A DNA stretch of 64,000 nt from Rhodothermia bacterium (GCA_030427885.1 JAUICM010000002.1:1-64000), one strand, 5' to 3'; shown: positions 18,388 through 28,009, numbered from the stretch's first letter. Notes: generated by a model not told the origin, from the sequence alone. Numbers and translations are program-made.

Positions 18388-20838
18388 ATGAACATCATTC
18401 AAAGCATAGAATCACACACTTGTTATCATTGTGGCGAAAACTGTGATAAAGATGCTTTGAATACAGACGGGAAGCACTTCTGTTGTGAGGGCTGCAAAAC
18501 CGTTTACAGCATCCTTAATGATCACAACCTATGTAATTATTACAAGCTCGATGCTAACCCCGGACAAACGATCCGGACTACCGGGGTTGAAAGAAAAAGA
18601 TTCGAATATCTGACTGATGAGGATGTCCGGAAAAAGCTCATCGACTTTAAACACGGAAATACGGTTTCTGTTACTTTTTTCATTCCGGGTATACACTGCA
18701 CATCCTGTGTTTGGCTTCTCGAAAATCTCCAGAAAATTGAAGAAGGCGTGCTGAGGGGAACCGTTAACTTCCTCAAAAGAACCTTGAACATTGTCTATGA
18801 CGCTTCAGTTACTGACCTGCGCAGCATTGTTGAACTGTTGACCACTATTGGATATGAACCCAATTTAAAGCTGGAGCAACTTGGAGAAAAGAAGATCTCT
18901 GGAATGCAAAGAAGCCTGTGGCTGAAGCTTGGAGTTGCTGGATTTTGCTTTGGAAACATCATGTTATTCAGTTTTCCGGAGTACCTTAGAATGGATCAAT
19001 CCGGATCATCTGAAATGTTCCGGTATTTTTTCAGCGGACTTAATATTGCTCTGTCGCTGCCCGTATTACTTTACAGCAGTGTTGATTATCTGAAATCAGC
19101 CTGGGCTGCGCTTAGCCAAAAAGGGATCAACCTGGATGTACCCATTTCTATCGGTATCGTGGCTTTGTTTGGCCGGAGCCTGTATGAGATCCTTAGTGGC
19201 ACCGGAGCCGGTTACCTGGATTCTTTCACTGGTTTCATATTCTTTCTGCTCATAGGTAAAATGGTTCAAAAAAAGACATTTGATCGTTTGTCATTTGACA
19301 GAGATTACAAATCTTATCTTCCTATTTCCGTGATCCGGGTCTCAGATTTTGGTACGGAGCGATCTATTCCTGTGAATAAACTGAATATTGGCGATCAGAT
19401 CATTATCCGAAATCAGGAGCTTGTACCATCAGATTCTGTACTGCAGTCTGAAGAAGCTCAGGTGGACTATAGTTTTATTACCGGTGAATCTGACCCTGTC
19501 AATATTATTAAAGGTGATCAGATTTTTGCAGGAGCCAAGATCATTGGCGGCCATGCACACATGTTAGTAGCCAGGAAAGTGGAACATAGCTACCTGACAC
19601 AGTTATGGGAAAATGAGGCTTTCAAAGATACCTCAATGGAAAACAGGGTCACTTCCTTTGCAGACAGAATCAGTCCACACTTCACCATTACTGTACTTTC
19701 AATTGCACTCTTAGCACTTATCGTCTGGTGGCAGATCGAGCCAACCAGGGCATTCACTATTTTCACAGCTGTACTGATCATTGCTTGCCCATGCGCCCTT
19801 GCACTTTCTACTCCATTCACACTTGGTGCAACTGTAAATATCCTCTCTTTGAATGGCTTGTATCTTAAAAGCACCGATGTTGTAGAAGAGCTATCCAAGG
19901 CCAATGCTTTTGTATTTGATAAAACGGGCACTTTGACCGAATCTGAAAAAAATTCAGTTCACTATGTCGGTGAGCCTTTGTCTGAAACAGAACTGAAATT
20001 AGTTGCTTCGGTTTCCCGAAAATCAATTCATCCACTCTCGAAGAATATCTTCAAGTCCCTGGCGGTTAGCGATCTGTTGAATGCTGAAGACTACTATGAA
20101 ATTCCCGGAAAAGGTGCTTTTGCAAAATTTGAAAACACCAGTATTTGCCTGGGCAGCCGCACATTTATTTTGGAACAAACTGATATTGACGATAAAGATA
20201 TTCCTGGTTTGCGGAAACCTGGCTCTGTTGTTCACATTGCAATTGGGGGAGAATACCGGGGCTTTTTTGAGCTTGAAAACAAAGTCAGAGATGGACTAAC
20301 CGAGTTGTTAAACAGTATTGATGAAGGACATGAAGCCTACCTTCTCTCCGGCGACAACGAACAGGATGCAGGTAAACTCTCAAAGCTATTCCCTAACTGG
20401 AAAGTAATGCTCTTCAACCAGTCTCCTCTTCAGAAACTGAATTTTATTGAAGACCTGAAAAAAGAAGGTAAACATGTAGTAATGATCGGTGACGGCTTAA
20501 ATGATGCAGGAGCACTTCAGGCCAGCAACTTTGGCATTGCTATTTCAGATGATATGAGTGCATTCTCCCCTGCTTGTGATGCAATTGCAGAATCAAATTC
20601 TCTTAATAAGCTTAACAGCCTGGTTGATTTCAGCAGAGCCTCTTTCAGGATCATCATTTCGAGTTTTGTGATCTCTCTGATCTATAATCTCACCGGACTT
20701 GGATTTGCCCTCACCGGACATCTTTCACCATTGGTTGCGGCTATTCTTATGCCTCTTAGTTCTGTGAGTATCATGGCTTTCACGAATATAACAACACGAT
20801 TAAAAGCTAAAAATATGGGGCTGAGAATATGGGCGTGA
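18388..20838 (+). CDS. ccoI: cbb3 oxidase copper-transporting P-type ATPase
   Basis: P1B-type copper pump of 816 residues, needed to deliver copper to cbb3 oxidase. The N-terminus has a Cys cluster (C12, C15, C19, C32, C33, C36), then an HMA domain with C104-x2-C107 (GIHCTSC). Membrane helices frame TGES, the CPC transport motif (ACPCALALSTPF), DKTGTLT phosphorylation site and GDGLND. The DUF-type Cys-rich N-terminal domain and location beside ccoS and ccoN mark it as CcoI/FixI rather than a detoxifying CopA. The last ten bases overlap ccoS. Confidence 0.95.
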   Translation: MNIIQSIESHTCYHCGENCDKDALNTDGKHFCCEGCKTVYSILNDHNLCNYYKLDANPGQTIRTTGVERKRFEYLTDEDVRKKLIDFKHGNTVSVTFFIPGIHCTSCVWLLENLQKIEEGVLRGTVNFLKRTLNIVYDASVTDLRSIVELLTTIGYEPNLKLEQLGEKKISGMQRSLWLKLGVAGFCFGNIMLFSFPEYLRMDQSGSSEMFRYFFSGLNIALSLPVLLYSSVDYLKSAWAALSQKGINLDVPISIGIVALFGRSLYEILSGTGAGYLDSFTGFIFFLLIGKMVQKKTFDRLSFDRDYKSYLPISVIRVSDFGTERSIPVNKLNIGDQIIIRNQELVPSDSVLQSEEAQVDYSFITGESDPVNIIKGDQIFAGAKIIGGHAHMLVARKVEHSYLTQLWENEAFKDTSMENRVTSFADRISPHFTITVLSIALLALIVWWQIEPTRAFTIFTAVLIIACPCALALSTPFTLGATVNILSLNGLYLKSTDVVEELSKANAFVFDKTGTLTESEKNSVHYVGEPLSETELKLVASVSRKSIHPLSKNIFKSLAVSDLLNAEDYYEIPGKGAFAKFENTSICLGSRTFILEQTDIDDKDIPGLRKPGSVVHIAIGGEYRGFFELENKVRDGLTELLNSIDEGHEAYLLSGDNEQDAGKLSKLFPNWKVMLFNQSPLQKLNFIEDLKKEGKHVVMIGDGLNDAGALQASNFGIAISDDMSAFSPACDAIAESNSLNKLNSLVDFSRASFRIIISSFVISLIYNLTGLGFALTGHLSPLVAAILMPLSSVSIMAFTNITTRLKAKNMGLRIWA

Positions 20839-21002
20839 TCTTTGTTCTTATTGCATTCAGCCTTCTGGTGGCTTTGATCTTTTTAGGCGCATTCTTCTGG
20901 GCAGTTAAAACCGGTCAGTTTGATGACCCTCAAACTCCTTCTATACGAATGCTCTTTGATGATGAAACTAAATCAAATAAAACTAACACTAACCAATCAT
21001 AG
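20829..21002 (+). CDS. ccoS: cbb3 oxidase assembly protein CcoS
   Basis: Short membrane protein of 57 residues, starting MGVIFVLIAFSLLVALIF, with one transmembrane helix (about 3-25) and the characteristic FFWAVKTGQFDDPQTP segment of CcoS. CcoS is required for cofactor insertion into cbb3 oxidase. The ATG lies inside the ccoI end (10-base overlap), indicating coupling, and the gene stops nine bases before ccoNO. Confidence 0.93.
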   Translation: MGVIFVLIAFSLLVALIFLGAFFWAVKTGQFDDPQTPSIRMLFDDETKSNKTNTNQS

Positions 21003-21011
21003 GGATTAGCG

Positions 21012-23198
21012 ATGTCGATGGATACATTTCATTATGACAATAAGATAGTCCGCAACTTCGGTATTGCGGCGATGACCTTTGGGATAATCGGTTTCCTGGT
21101 GGGATTGATTATCGCTTTAAAACTGATCTTCCCTGATTTCCTCGGATTTATTCCAGAGCTTTCATACGGTAGATTAAGACCACTTCACACCAATGCAGTG
21201 ATCTTCGCTTTTGCGGGGAACGCCATCTTTTACGGTGTATATTATTCACTTCCAAGGCTTTGTAAAGCTCCCATGTGGAGTCCAATGCTCAGTCAGATCC
21301 ACTTTTGGGGATGGCAGCTCATCATACTCTCAGCTGTGTTAACACTCCCATTCGGAATCACAACCAGTAAGGAATATGCCGAGTTAGAATGGCCGATTGA
21401 TATTGCCATCACACTCATCTGGGTGGTTTTTGGTGTGAATATGATCATGACCATTCTTAAGCGCCGTGAGAAGCACCTTTATGTAGCAATTTGGTTTTAT
21501 ATAGCCACTTTCGTCACCGTTGCTGTGCTTCATGTGGTAAACTCATTTGAGGTTCCGGCTACGATGCTTAAAAGCTACTCCCTTTACGCTGGTGTACAGG
21601 ATGCATTGGTTCAGTGGTGGTATGGTCACAATGCTGTGGCATTCTTTTTAACCACTCCTTTCCTGGGAATCATGTATTACTTTATTCCCAAAGCGGCTAA
21701 TCGTCCTATTTTCTCTTACCGTTTGTCCATCGTTCACTTCTGGTCGCTTATCTTTATTTACATCTGGGCTGGTCCTCACCATTTGTTGTACACCTCCCTG
21801 CCGGGTTGGGCACAAGCATTGGGAACCGTATTCAGTATTATGCTGATCGCACCATCATGGGGTGGTATGTTGAACGGACTTCTTACCCTTCGCGGAGCCT
21901 GGGATAAGGTTCGTGAAGATCCCGTACTTAAGTTTCTGGTTGTTGGAGTAACTGCGTACGGTATGGTAACCTTTGAAGGTCCGATGTTATCCATCGCCAA
22001 TGTTAATGCTATCGCTCACTATTCAGATTACATAATTGGTCACGTACACAACGGTGCACTCATGTGGAATGGTGGTCTTACCTTCGCGATGTTATACTAC
22101 ATCACTCCTAAGATCTACAAGACCAAGTTGTTCTCCACCAAGCTGGCAAATATTCATTTCTGGTTTGCAACGCTGGGAGCAATCTTCTATGTGATCCCAA
22201 TGTACTGGGGCGGTATCACTCAAAGTTTGATGTGGAAGCAATTCACTGCAGACGGTTTCCTTCAGTACCCAAACTTCCTGGACACTGTAGTTCAGATCAT
22301 ACCTATGTATGCGCTGCGTGCCTTTGGAGGCAGTTTATTCATAGTAGGAGCTTTATTCGGTGTTTATAATATTGTTAAAACTGCGTTGAGTGGCTCACTT
22401 GTATCTGAAGAGGAGGCTCAGGCTCCTGCTATCATTGATCCTACTGAAGGACATGAAGAAAAATGGCACCGCAAGCTGGAAGGCCGTCCACTTAAGTTCA
22501 CCGTATTAGTACTGGTGGCTATTCTGATCGGTGGTATCGTAGAATACATGCCAACTGCGCTTATAGAATCCAATATTCCAACCATCGAGAGTGTGAAACC
22601 ATATACTCCACTTGAAGTGGAAGGCCGGGATATTTACATCGCGGAAGGATGTAATAACTGCCACTCGCAGATGATCAGACCTTTCCGTTCAGAAACAGAA
22701 CGCTATGGAGAGTATTCCAAAGCTGGTGAGTTCGTATACGATCACCCATTCCTGTGGGGATCAAAACGAACCGGTCCTGATCTGCATAGAATAGGTGGCA
22801 AATATCCCGATTCATGGCACCTGCGCCACATGTATGATCCAACTTCTACATCACCCGGATCTTTAATGCCTAAATATTCATGGCTGTTGAAAAAGGATAT
22901 CAACTTTGAATCCATTCCATCTCGTATTAATGCTCTGAGAGCTGTTGGTGTCCCTTACGCAGATAATTATGATGAGATCGCTATTCGTGATGCCAAAGCC
23001 CAGGCAAACAGGATCGCAAACGGGCTCATTGAAAATGGATTTGATAATGTAGATGGTATTGAAGTTACATCCGACAAACAGATCATAGCCCTTATCGCAT
23101 ATCTGCAACGACTGGGAGTCGATATTTCCGGTAAAAATGATCCATTCTCAGGACTACCATCCGATAGCAGAATGGGCGCTAACATCGAGGAGGACTGA
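21012..23198 (+). CDS. ccoNO: cbb3 cytochrome c oxidase, fused CcoN-CcoO subunits
   Basis: A single 728-residue protein joins the catalytic haem-copper subunit (about residues 1-460) and the membrane-anchored cytochrome c subunit (about 490-728). The CcoN part shows GRLRPLHTNAVIFAFAGNAI, WWYGHNAVAFFLTTP (Cu-B ligand His), GPHHLLYTSLP, and the paired haem histidines in YIIGHVHNGALMWNG. The CcoO part has a transmembrane helix (LKFTVLVLVAILIGGIVEYMP) and haem c motif C547-N-N-C550-H551, with GPDLHRIGGKYPDSWHLRHM. Separate ccoN and ccoO genes are usual in Proteobacteria; fusion is known in Bacteroidota. Confidence 0.97.
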   Translation: MSMDTFHYDNKIVRNFGIAAMTFGIIGFLVGLIIALKLIFPDFLGFIPELSYGRLRPLHTNAVIFAFAGNAIFYGVYYSLPRLCKAPMWSPMLSQIHFWGWQLIILSAVLTLPFGITTSKEYAELEWPIDIAITLIWVVFGVNMIMTILKRREKHLYVAIWFYIATFVTVAVLHVVNSFEVPATMLKSYSLYAGVQDALVQWWYGHNAVAFFLTTPFLGIMYYFIPKAANRPIFSYRLSIVHFWSLIFIYIWAGPHHLLYTSLPGWAQALGTVFSIMLIAPSWGGMLNGLLTLRGAWDKVREDPVLKFLVVGVTAYGMVTFEGPMLSIANVNAIAHYSDYIIGHVHNGALMWNGGLTFAMLYYITPKIYKTKLFSTKLANIHFWFATLGAIFYVIPMYWGGITQSLMWKQFTADGFLQYPNFLDTVVQIIPMYALRAFGGSLFIVGALFGVYNIVKTALSGSLVSEEEAQAPAIIDPTEGHEEKWHRKLEGRPLKFTVLVLVAILIGGIVEYMPTALIESNIPTIESVKPYTPLEVEGRDIYIAEGCNNCHSQMIRPFRSETERYGEYSKAGEFVYDHPFLWGSKRTGPDLHRIGGKYPDSWHLRHMYDPTSTSPGSLMPKYSWLLKKDINFESIPSRINALRAVGVPYADNYDEIAIRDAKAQANRIANGLIENGFDNVDGIEVTSDKQIIALIAYLQRLGVDISGKNDPFSGLPSDSRMGANIEED

Positions 23199-23200
23199 TC

Positions 23201-23377
23201 ATGTATAAAGAAGTACTCAGATCAATGGAAGGCATTGAAGTGTTCCCTAGCATTTCACTGATCCTGTTCTTTGCATTCTTCGTGTTGCTGGTCACTTACC
23301 TGATCCGTTCAGGAAAACACCGGTGGGACGAAGCTGCGAACCTGCCTCTGGAAAACGATAACCCAAATCTGAATTAA
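23201..23377 (+). CDS. ccoQ: cbb3 oxidase small subunit CcoQ
   Basis: Short 58-residue protein beginning MYKEVLRSMEGIEVFPSISL, with one transmembrane helix (about 15-35) followed by a basic RSGKHRWDEAANLP. Size, topology and place between ccoNO and ccoP match CcoQ, which stabilises the oxidase complex. It starts two bases after the ccoNO stop, with the AGGAGGA ribosome site inside the ccoNO end, and stops six bases before ccoP. Confidence 0.9.
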   Translation: MYKEVLRSMEGIEVFPSISLILFFAFFVLLVTYLIRSGKHRWDEAANLPLENDNPNLN

Positions 23378-23383
23378 AAAGCT

Positions 23384-23983
23384 ATGAAAATCTTAGACGA
23401 CGAAAAGGATAAGTTACTCGATCACGAGTATGATGGAATAAAAGAGCTGGATAATCATATGCCGGTTTGGTGGTTATGGTTATTCTATTTCACAATTGGA
23501 TGGGGATTCCTGTACATGTTGTACTATCAATTCACCGGTGTAGGACCTGACCAACACGAACAATATGAAATGGAGATCGCGGCAGCTAACGAAAAATATG
23601 GCGGCGGCGATTCAGAAGATGCTGAAGTTGCAACTACTGCATGGACTTTCGAAACTGATGCAGCATCTATCGAGAATGGTAAAACCATTTATTCCGGAAC
23701 AGGAAATCTTTGTTTTACCTGCCACGGTGCTGCCGGTGAAGGGCTTGTTGGCCCCAACCTGACAGACAATTTCTGGATCCATGGTTGTGAAGCTGGCGAG
23801 ATTGCCGCAAGTATTCAACATGGTTATCCGGATAAGGGAATGATGCCATATGGTAGCGGAGCCCGGATCTCTGATGAAGACCTGACCGATGTGATAAGTT
23901 ATATTGCTTCACTTCAGGGTACTGAGCCGGCTAATCCGAAAGCGGTTGATACTTCACGCGCTGTTGAGTGTTCAATTGAATAA
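23384..23983 (+). CDS. ccoP: cbb3 oxidase cytochrome c subunit CcoP
   Basis: The 199-residue product has the FixP_N segment (DHEYDGIKELDNHMPVWWLWLFYFTIGWGFLYMLYY) with a single membrane helix, then one periplasmic haem c domain with C110-F-T-C113-H114 and a likely Met ligand in GMMPYG. Proteobacterial CcoP normally carries two haem c domains of about 290 residues in total, so this is the short mono-haem form. Electrons pass from here to the CcoO haem and the CcoN centre. A repeat-rich gap separates it from ccoG. Confidence 0.95.
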   Translation: MKILDDEKDKLLDHEYDGIKELDNHMPVWWLWLFYFTIGWGFLYMLYYQFTGVGPDQHEQYEMEIAAANEKYGGGDSEDAEVATTAWTFETDAASIENGKTIYSGTGNLCFTCHGAAGEGLVGPNLTDNFWIHGCEAGEIAASIQHGYPDKGMMPYGSGARISDEDLTDVISYIASLQGTEPANPKAVDTSRAVECSIE

Positions 23984-24025
23984 ATTCATACAAATTTCCC
24001 CAAAATTCAATAAAAGCAATGAGTA

Positions 24026-24149
24026 GTCTCCCCTTGAGGGGAGACGTTCAAATTGGTTGTTCCCGATTTGAACTAAGGGGTGTTCACTACACATGTTAAC
24101 ATCCCCCGTTCCGATATCCATCGGAGCCCCCCTTCAAAGGGGGACTTAA
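24026..24149. repeat. MITE/REP-like intergenic element
   Basis: A 124-base stretch of stacked hairpins: GTCTCCCC/GGGGAGAC (24027-24046), CAAAT.../ATTTG (24050-24071), TCCGAT.../ATCGGA (24111-24126), and CCCCCTT/AAGGGGG (24129-24144). The two ends are imperfect inverted repeats of each other (AGTCTCCCCTTGAGGGG against the reverse complement of the right end, AGTCCCCCTTTGAAGGGG). There is no ORF. It separates ccoP from ccoG and may act as a transcript processing or attenuation site. Confidence 0.6.
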
Positions 24150-24186
24150 TCTTTTGTGATTTTGAGCAAGATAAGAAGTTAAGATT

Positions 24187-25647
24187 ATGTCAAAAGTAGA
24201 GGAACGACGAATAACCAAAGATAAATTCAGAGACCATCTGGCAACTGTTAATGAAAAAGGTGGCAGGAACTGGATCTATCCTAAAAAACCAAGTGGCCGT
24301 TATTATAAAGCAAGAAATATAGTCGCTCTGTTTTTGCTTGCTTTCTTTTTTTCCGGGCCATTCATCGAGATCAACGGGCACCCACTGCTCATGATCAATA
24401 TTATCGAAAGAGAATTCGTGATATTTGGAGTAGCGTTCTGGCCTCAGGACCTGCACCTTCTTGTTTTTGGGATGCTCACTTTCATTGTTGGCGTAGTTCT
24501 GTTCACCACTATTTTCGGCAGATTATTCTGTGGATGGGCCTGTCCCCAAACTATTTTTATGGAAATGGTCTTCCGCAGAATTGAGTACTGGATCGAAGGT
24601 GATGCCTCTGATCAGATCCGTTTGAAAAATGCACCCTGGAATTTTGAAAAGATATCTAAGAAAGGAAGTAAACATGCTGTCTTCTATGCAATGGCTTTTC
24701 TGATCTCTAACCTTTTCCTTGCTTATGTGATCGGTAAAGATGCCTGGTTTGAATTGATCACTGACCCTCCATCCGAGCATATCGGAGGACTTTCAGCCAT
24801 GATCATATTCAGTGGGGTTTTCTATGGGGTCTTCGCATTTATGCGTGAACAAGTTTGCCATTTTGTTTGTCCTTATGGACGGATGCAATCAGTAATGCTT
24901 GATAATAACTCTATTAACGTAATGTATGATTACGTTCGGGGAGAAAGCAGAGCACGTGTCGGAGATCGTAAAAAAGTAGAAGATGGTAAAGCCACTCTGG
25001 CCGATCTTGGCTTCAGTGAAGATACTTCATTCGGTGATTGTATTGATTGCTACCAATGTGTGAGAGTTTGTCCGATGGGAATAGATATCCGCAATGGAAC
25101 CCAACTTGAGTGTGTTCACTGTACGGCTTGCATCGATGCATGCGATTCAGTAATGGATAAGATTGATAAACCCCGTGGTCTCATTCGATATTCCTCTGAG
25201 AGTGCTATTCGTGAAGAAAAAAGAAGGATCATCACTCCAAGAGTAATGGGCTACAGCGGAGTCCTGCTGGTCTTATTGGGAATCTTTATTACGCTAATGA
25301 GCTTAAGGAGTGAACTTGAGACCACTATCCTTCGAGAACCCGGAACTTTGTATCAGGAACTCCCTGACAACCGCTACAGCAATATTTATGACATCAAGGT
25401 CATCAATAAAACTTTTGATGAAATAGATGATTATGAAATGGAGCTTGTTTCACCAGAAGGAACAATCGTTTCACTTGGTTCCATTGGTTCTATTCCCGGT
25501 CAGAGCCTGGCTGAAGGCCGGTTCATGGTGCAATTATCTGGTGAGGTGCTAACTGGTTTAAAAACTGACCTGACCTTTGCCATAAAATTAGATGGTAAAC
25601 AAATCGAAACTGTCAAAACGGGCTTTCTAGGTCCATCAAATAAATAA
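24187..25647 (+). CDS. ccoG: cbb3 oxidase accessory ferredoxin-type protein CcoG
   Basis: Membrane protein of 486 residues of the CcoG/FixG/RdxA family, implicated in copper reduction during cbb3 assembly. Several membrane helices carry FCGWACPQTIFMEMVFRRIEYWIEG and CHFVCPYGRMQSVM. Two 4Fe-4S motifs follow (DCIDCYQCVRVCPMGIDIRNG and ECVHCTACIDACDSV), then a final membrane helix and an Ig-like C-terminal domain of about 120 residues. It starts a second cluster, ccoG-fixH-safE, downstream of a repeat. Confidence 0.95.
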   Translation: MSKVEERRITKDKFRDHLATVNEKGGRNWIYPKKPSGRYYKARNIVALFLLAFFFSGPFIEINGHPLLMINIIEREFVIFGVAFWPQDLHLLVFGMLTFIVGVVLFTTIFGRLFCGWACPQTIFMEMVFRRIEYWIEGDASDQIRLKNAPWNFEKISKKGSKHAVFYAMAFLISNLFLAYVIGKDAWFELITDPPSEHIGGLSAMIIFSGVFYGVFAFMREQVCHFVCPYGRMQSVMLDNNSINVMYDYVRGESRARVGDRKKVEDGKATLADLGFSEDTSFGDCIDCYQCVRVCPMGIDIRNGTQLECVHCTACIDACDSVMDKIDKPRGLIRYSSESAIREEKRRIITPRVMGYSGVLLVLLGIFITLMSLRSELETTILREPGTLYQELPDNRYSNIYDIKVINKTFDEIDDYEMELVSPEGTIVSLGSIGSIPGQSLAEGRFMVQLSGEVLTGLKTDLTFAIKLDGKQIETVKTGFLGPSNK

Positions 25648-25658
25648 TAGAGGAACAC

Positions 25659-26108
25659 ATGAAAAAATTTGATTGGGGCAAAGGCATCTTTATTGCCATC
25701 GTTGTCTTCATCATAGGTGTGATGAGTATGGTAAGTTATATCATCAGCCTCGATTTCTATCTTGTTAATAACAACCACTATGAAGAAGGCGTACAATATC
25801 AGGGAACCATTGATGGAAAAATGAGAGCTGATTCATTGGGTAATCCGGTGATCATTCTTTTTGATGATGAGCGTGTTGCTTTGAAAGTCATGTTTCCTGA
25901 AGAGATAATGCAAAAAGCTCAGGAGGGAACCATAAACCTCTATCGTCCTAACGATGCATCACTCGATAGAAATATGCCTATTGAGTTCAATGCCGGTAAT
26001 ACCCAGATCATCCCAATGGAACGTATGCCCAAAGGTAAATGGATCCTTACCATCAACTGGACAATGGATGACAAAGAGTATATAGAAGAAAAGGTTGTTA
26101 TTATTTAA
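25659..26108 (+). CDS. ccoH: FixH-family protein (CcoH)
   Basis: The 149-residue product has one N-terminal membrane helix (about 7-30, FIAIVVFIIGVMSMVSYII) and a periplasmic beta-rich domain, the FixH/CcoH layout. CcoH is an assembly and stability factor for cbb3 oxidase. Hallmarks seen: the LDFYLVNNNHYEEGVQYQ segment and the ending GKWILTINWTMDDKEYIEEKVVII. It follows ccoG by 11 bases with a GAGGA ribosome site, and its last base is the first base of the safE gene. Confidence 0.9.
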   Translation: MKKFDWGKGIFIAIVVFIIGVMSMVSYIISLDFYLVNNNHYEEGVQYQGTIDGKMRADSLGNPVIILFDDERVALKVMFPEEIMQKAQEGTINLYRPNDASLDRNMPIEFNAGNTQIIPMERMPKGKWILTINWTMDDKEYIEEKVVII

Positions 26109-26818
26109 TGGAACTCTGGACAGCACTTGCCCTAGGATTTTTGGGAAGTTTCCACTGTGTGGGAATGTGCGGTCCGATCGCTATGGCAATTCCACGAAGC
26201 CAGTCAAATTTTGGGTTTCTGACTATAAACGCGGTTATTTATAATTCAGGCCGGATCCTCACCTACTCTGCTCTTGGATTGTTATTTGGGCTACTCGGTG
26301 TCAGGATTACGATCTCTGGTCTTCAGGGATCCCTTTCAGTGATACTCGGTACAGCTCTTGTACTTGGTGTCATATTTGCCCGCTTTTTTAAAAGCTACCA
26401 ACCCACACCTGTTAAAGCAATCAGTAGCTGGGTAACTAAAACCTATGGAAGACTTATTCGAAAGGAATCCCGAGTTGCTCTGTTTGGAATGGGAATTTTG
26501 AATGGACTTCTTCCATGTGCTTTTGTCTATTCCGGACTTGCAGCTGCCGTCCTTACCACAGACGCTCTTCACAGTGCAGGATATATGGCCCTTTTTGGAT
26601 TGGGCACATTTCCTGCAATGTACTTTATGTATCTGAGTCCGAATATGCTTTCACTCGATCTCAGAAACTCAATAAAAAAAGCCATCCCGTTTTTAGCGAT
26701 GGGACTTGGAGTGTTTTTAATCCTCAGAGGAGTGGCCTTAATGGATCTGGAACTCTCGGCAGTGCTTTCAAAAGGATTGGAATCCTTTTGTGTGTTTCCC
26801 GGAACTGAGATGAAATGA
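26108..26818 (+). CDS. TauE/SafE-like membrane protein of the cbb3 locus
   Basis: Polytopic membrane protein of 236 residues with about six helices. The N-terminal GFLGSFHCVGMCGPIAMAIP carries a metal-binding-like HCxxMC motif, and a second Pro/Cys site occurs in GMGILNGLLPCAFVYSGLAAAV. Proteins of this family (annotated sulfite exporter TauE/SafE, CcoM/YfjB-like) sit at the end of cbb3 operons and are thought to help copper supply or maturation. Sulfite export itself is not indicated. The TGA stop abuts the convergent Gfo/Idh gene. Confidence 0.85.
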   Translation: MELWTALALGFLGSFHCVGMCGPIAMAIPRSQSNFGFLTINAVIYNSGRILTYSALGLLFGLLGVRITISGLQGSLSVILGTALVLGVIFARFFKSYQPTPVKAISSWVTKTYGRLIRKESRVALFGMGILNGLLPCAFVYSGLAAAVLTTDALHSAGYMALFGLGTFPAMYFMYLSPNMLSLDLRNSIKKAIPFLAMGLGVFLILRGVALMDLELSAVLSKGLESFCVFPGTEMK

Positions 26819-27997
26819 TCATTTTTTCCAATACACCACTTTATCATTATCCATCGCCTCAATGGCCATATCAACAAGAATTGATACATTGGCACCAGTC
26901 CTTACGTTTGATTCCGGCTTTTTATCCTGATTGATATTATCCCTGAAGTCCATCAATGCCTGAGCAGAAGCATCAATATCATTTTCTACTTCGATACGTG
27001 CACCTTCTCCTTTTTCCCATGCTGTAACGGTAGCGCCGGATACACCATCAACTAATCCCTTTTCTTTGGCTTCTTTAAGATCTTCCAGATAGATCCATGC
27101 TCCATCAAAATTGATAATCATAGTCCCCTTCTTTCCCTGAACTTTGATCTGATATCTTTCAAAAGCATTGGTGGTTAAGCTGGTGAATTTAGCCTGCAGG
27201 CCTGATGGATATTTCATCAAAATATGCACATTATCGTAGGTTTCGCGACCATCTTTCCAATAGTCGATACCTCCAAATCCTGATACTTTCTCCGGTACTT
27301 CTTTGGCTACCCAGTTACAGAAATCGATCTGATGTGAGCACAATTCGGCAGTTAATCCTCCGGAATATTCCCGGTACATCCGCCAGTTTATCATACGCTC
27401 CCATCTTGGCTCGGGTACAGGTCGCCGCCAGTCTCCATTTCTGTTCCACTGACATTCTATCGACTGAATATGGCCCAGATAGCCACTATGAATAATATCA
27501 ACTGCTTTGTGGTATAATCTGCTGCTATGATACTGGTGCCCTACCTGGAAGACCTTATCATTATCGGATAACTGATCTGCAAAACTATTTGCCGTTTCGA
27601 CGCCGCGTACCATCGTTTTCTCACAATAGATATGTTTACCTGCGGCTATTGCATCATTCAGTATATCATCGTGCAAAGCAAAAGGGACTGAAACGATCAC
27701 TGCATCTATGCTTTTGTCATCCAGCAATTTTCGATAGTCCTCATATCCCTTCGCGTTGGCAGCTGCATGTTTTAAACCGTCTTCTAACCGAAATGGAATT
27801 ATATCTGAACAAGCCAGCACGCTAATACCATCGATATTCTTTATGAGCCTTGAGAGCCCTGTTCCCCTGTCACCAGTCCCAATAACACCGATATTAAGTC
27901 CTTTGAATTCTTTTGATCGGTATAAGCCTGCAAAACCTGAAGTCAGTACTGCTGCTCCGGTCAGTGCAGTATTTCTGATGAAATCCTTTCTTTTCAT
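26819..27997 (-). CDS. Gfo/Idh/MocA-family oxidoreductase (shorter paralogue)
   Basis: NAD(P)-dependent oxidoreductase of 392 residues. The N-terminus has a twin-Arg-like signal (KRKDFIRNTALTGAAVL), indicating export to the periplasm, then a Rossmann motif (LNIGVIGTGDRGTG), GKHIYCEKTMVRGVETAN (catalytic Lys region) and a C-terminal substrate domain. In family terms it could oxidise a sugar hydroxyl, as in 3-dehydrogenation of glycosides. It is the last gene of an operon with another Gfo/Idh protein and a DUF1080 protein. Substrate unknown. Confidence 0.87.
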   Translation of the reverse strand: MKRKDFIRNTALTGAAVLTSGFAGLYRSKEFKGLNIGVIGTGDRGTGLSRLIKNIDGISVLACSDIIPFRLEDGLKHAAANAKGYEDYRKLLDDKSIDAVIVSVPFALHDDILNDAIAAGKHIYCEKTMVRGVETANSFADQLSDNDKVFQVGHQYHSSRLYHKAVDIIHSGYLGHIQSIECQWNRNGDWRRPVPEPRWERMINWRMYREYSGGLTAELCSHQIDFCNWVAKEVPEKVSGFGGIDYWKDGRETYDNVHILMKYPSGLQAKFTSLTTNAFERYQIKVQGKKGTMIINFDGAWIYLEDLKEAKEKGLVDGVSGATVTAWEKGEGARIEVENDIDASAQALMDFRDNINQDKKPESNVRTGANVSILVDMAIEAMDNDKVVYWKK

Positions 27998-28009
27998 GAA
28001 TTATCTGTT

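Noticed and set aside
24001-24186. Hairpin-rich gap as a possible gene or riboswitch for ccoG
   Set aside because: No ORF; the inverted ends and hairpins fit a repeat element better than a ligand-binding RNA.
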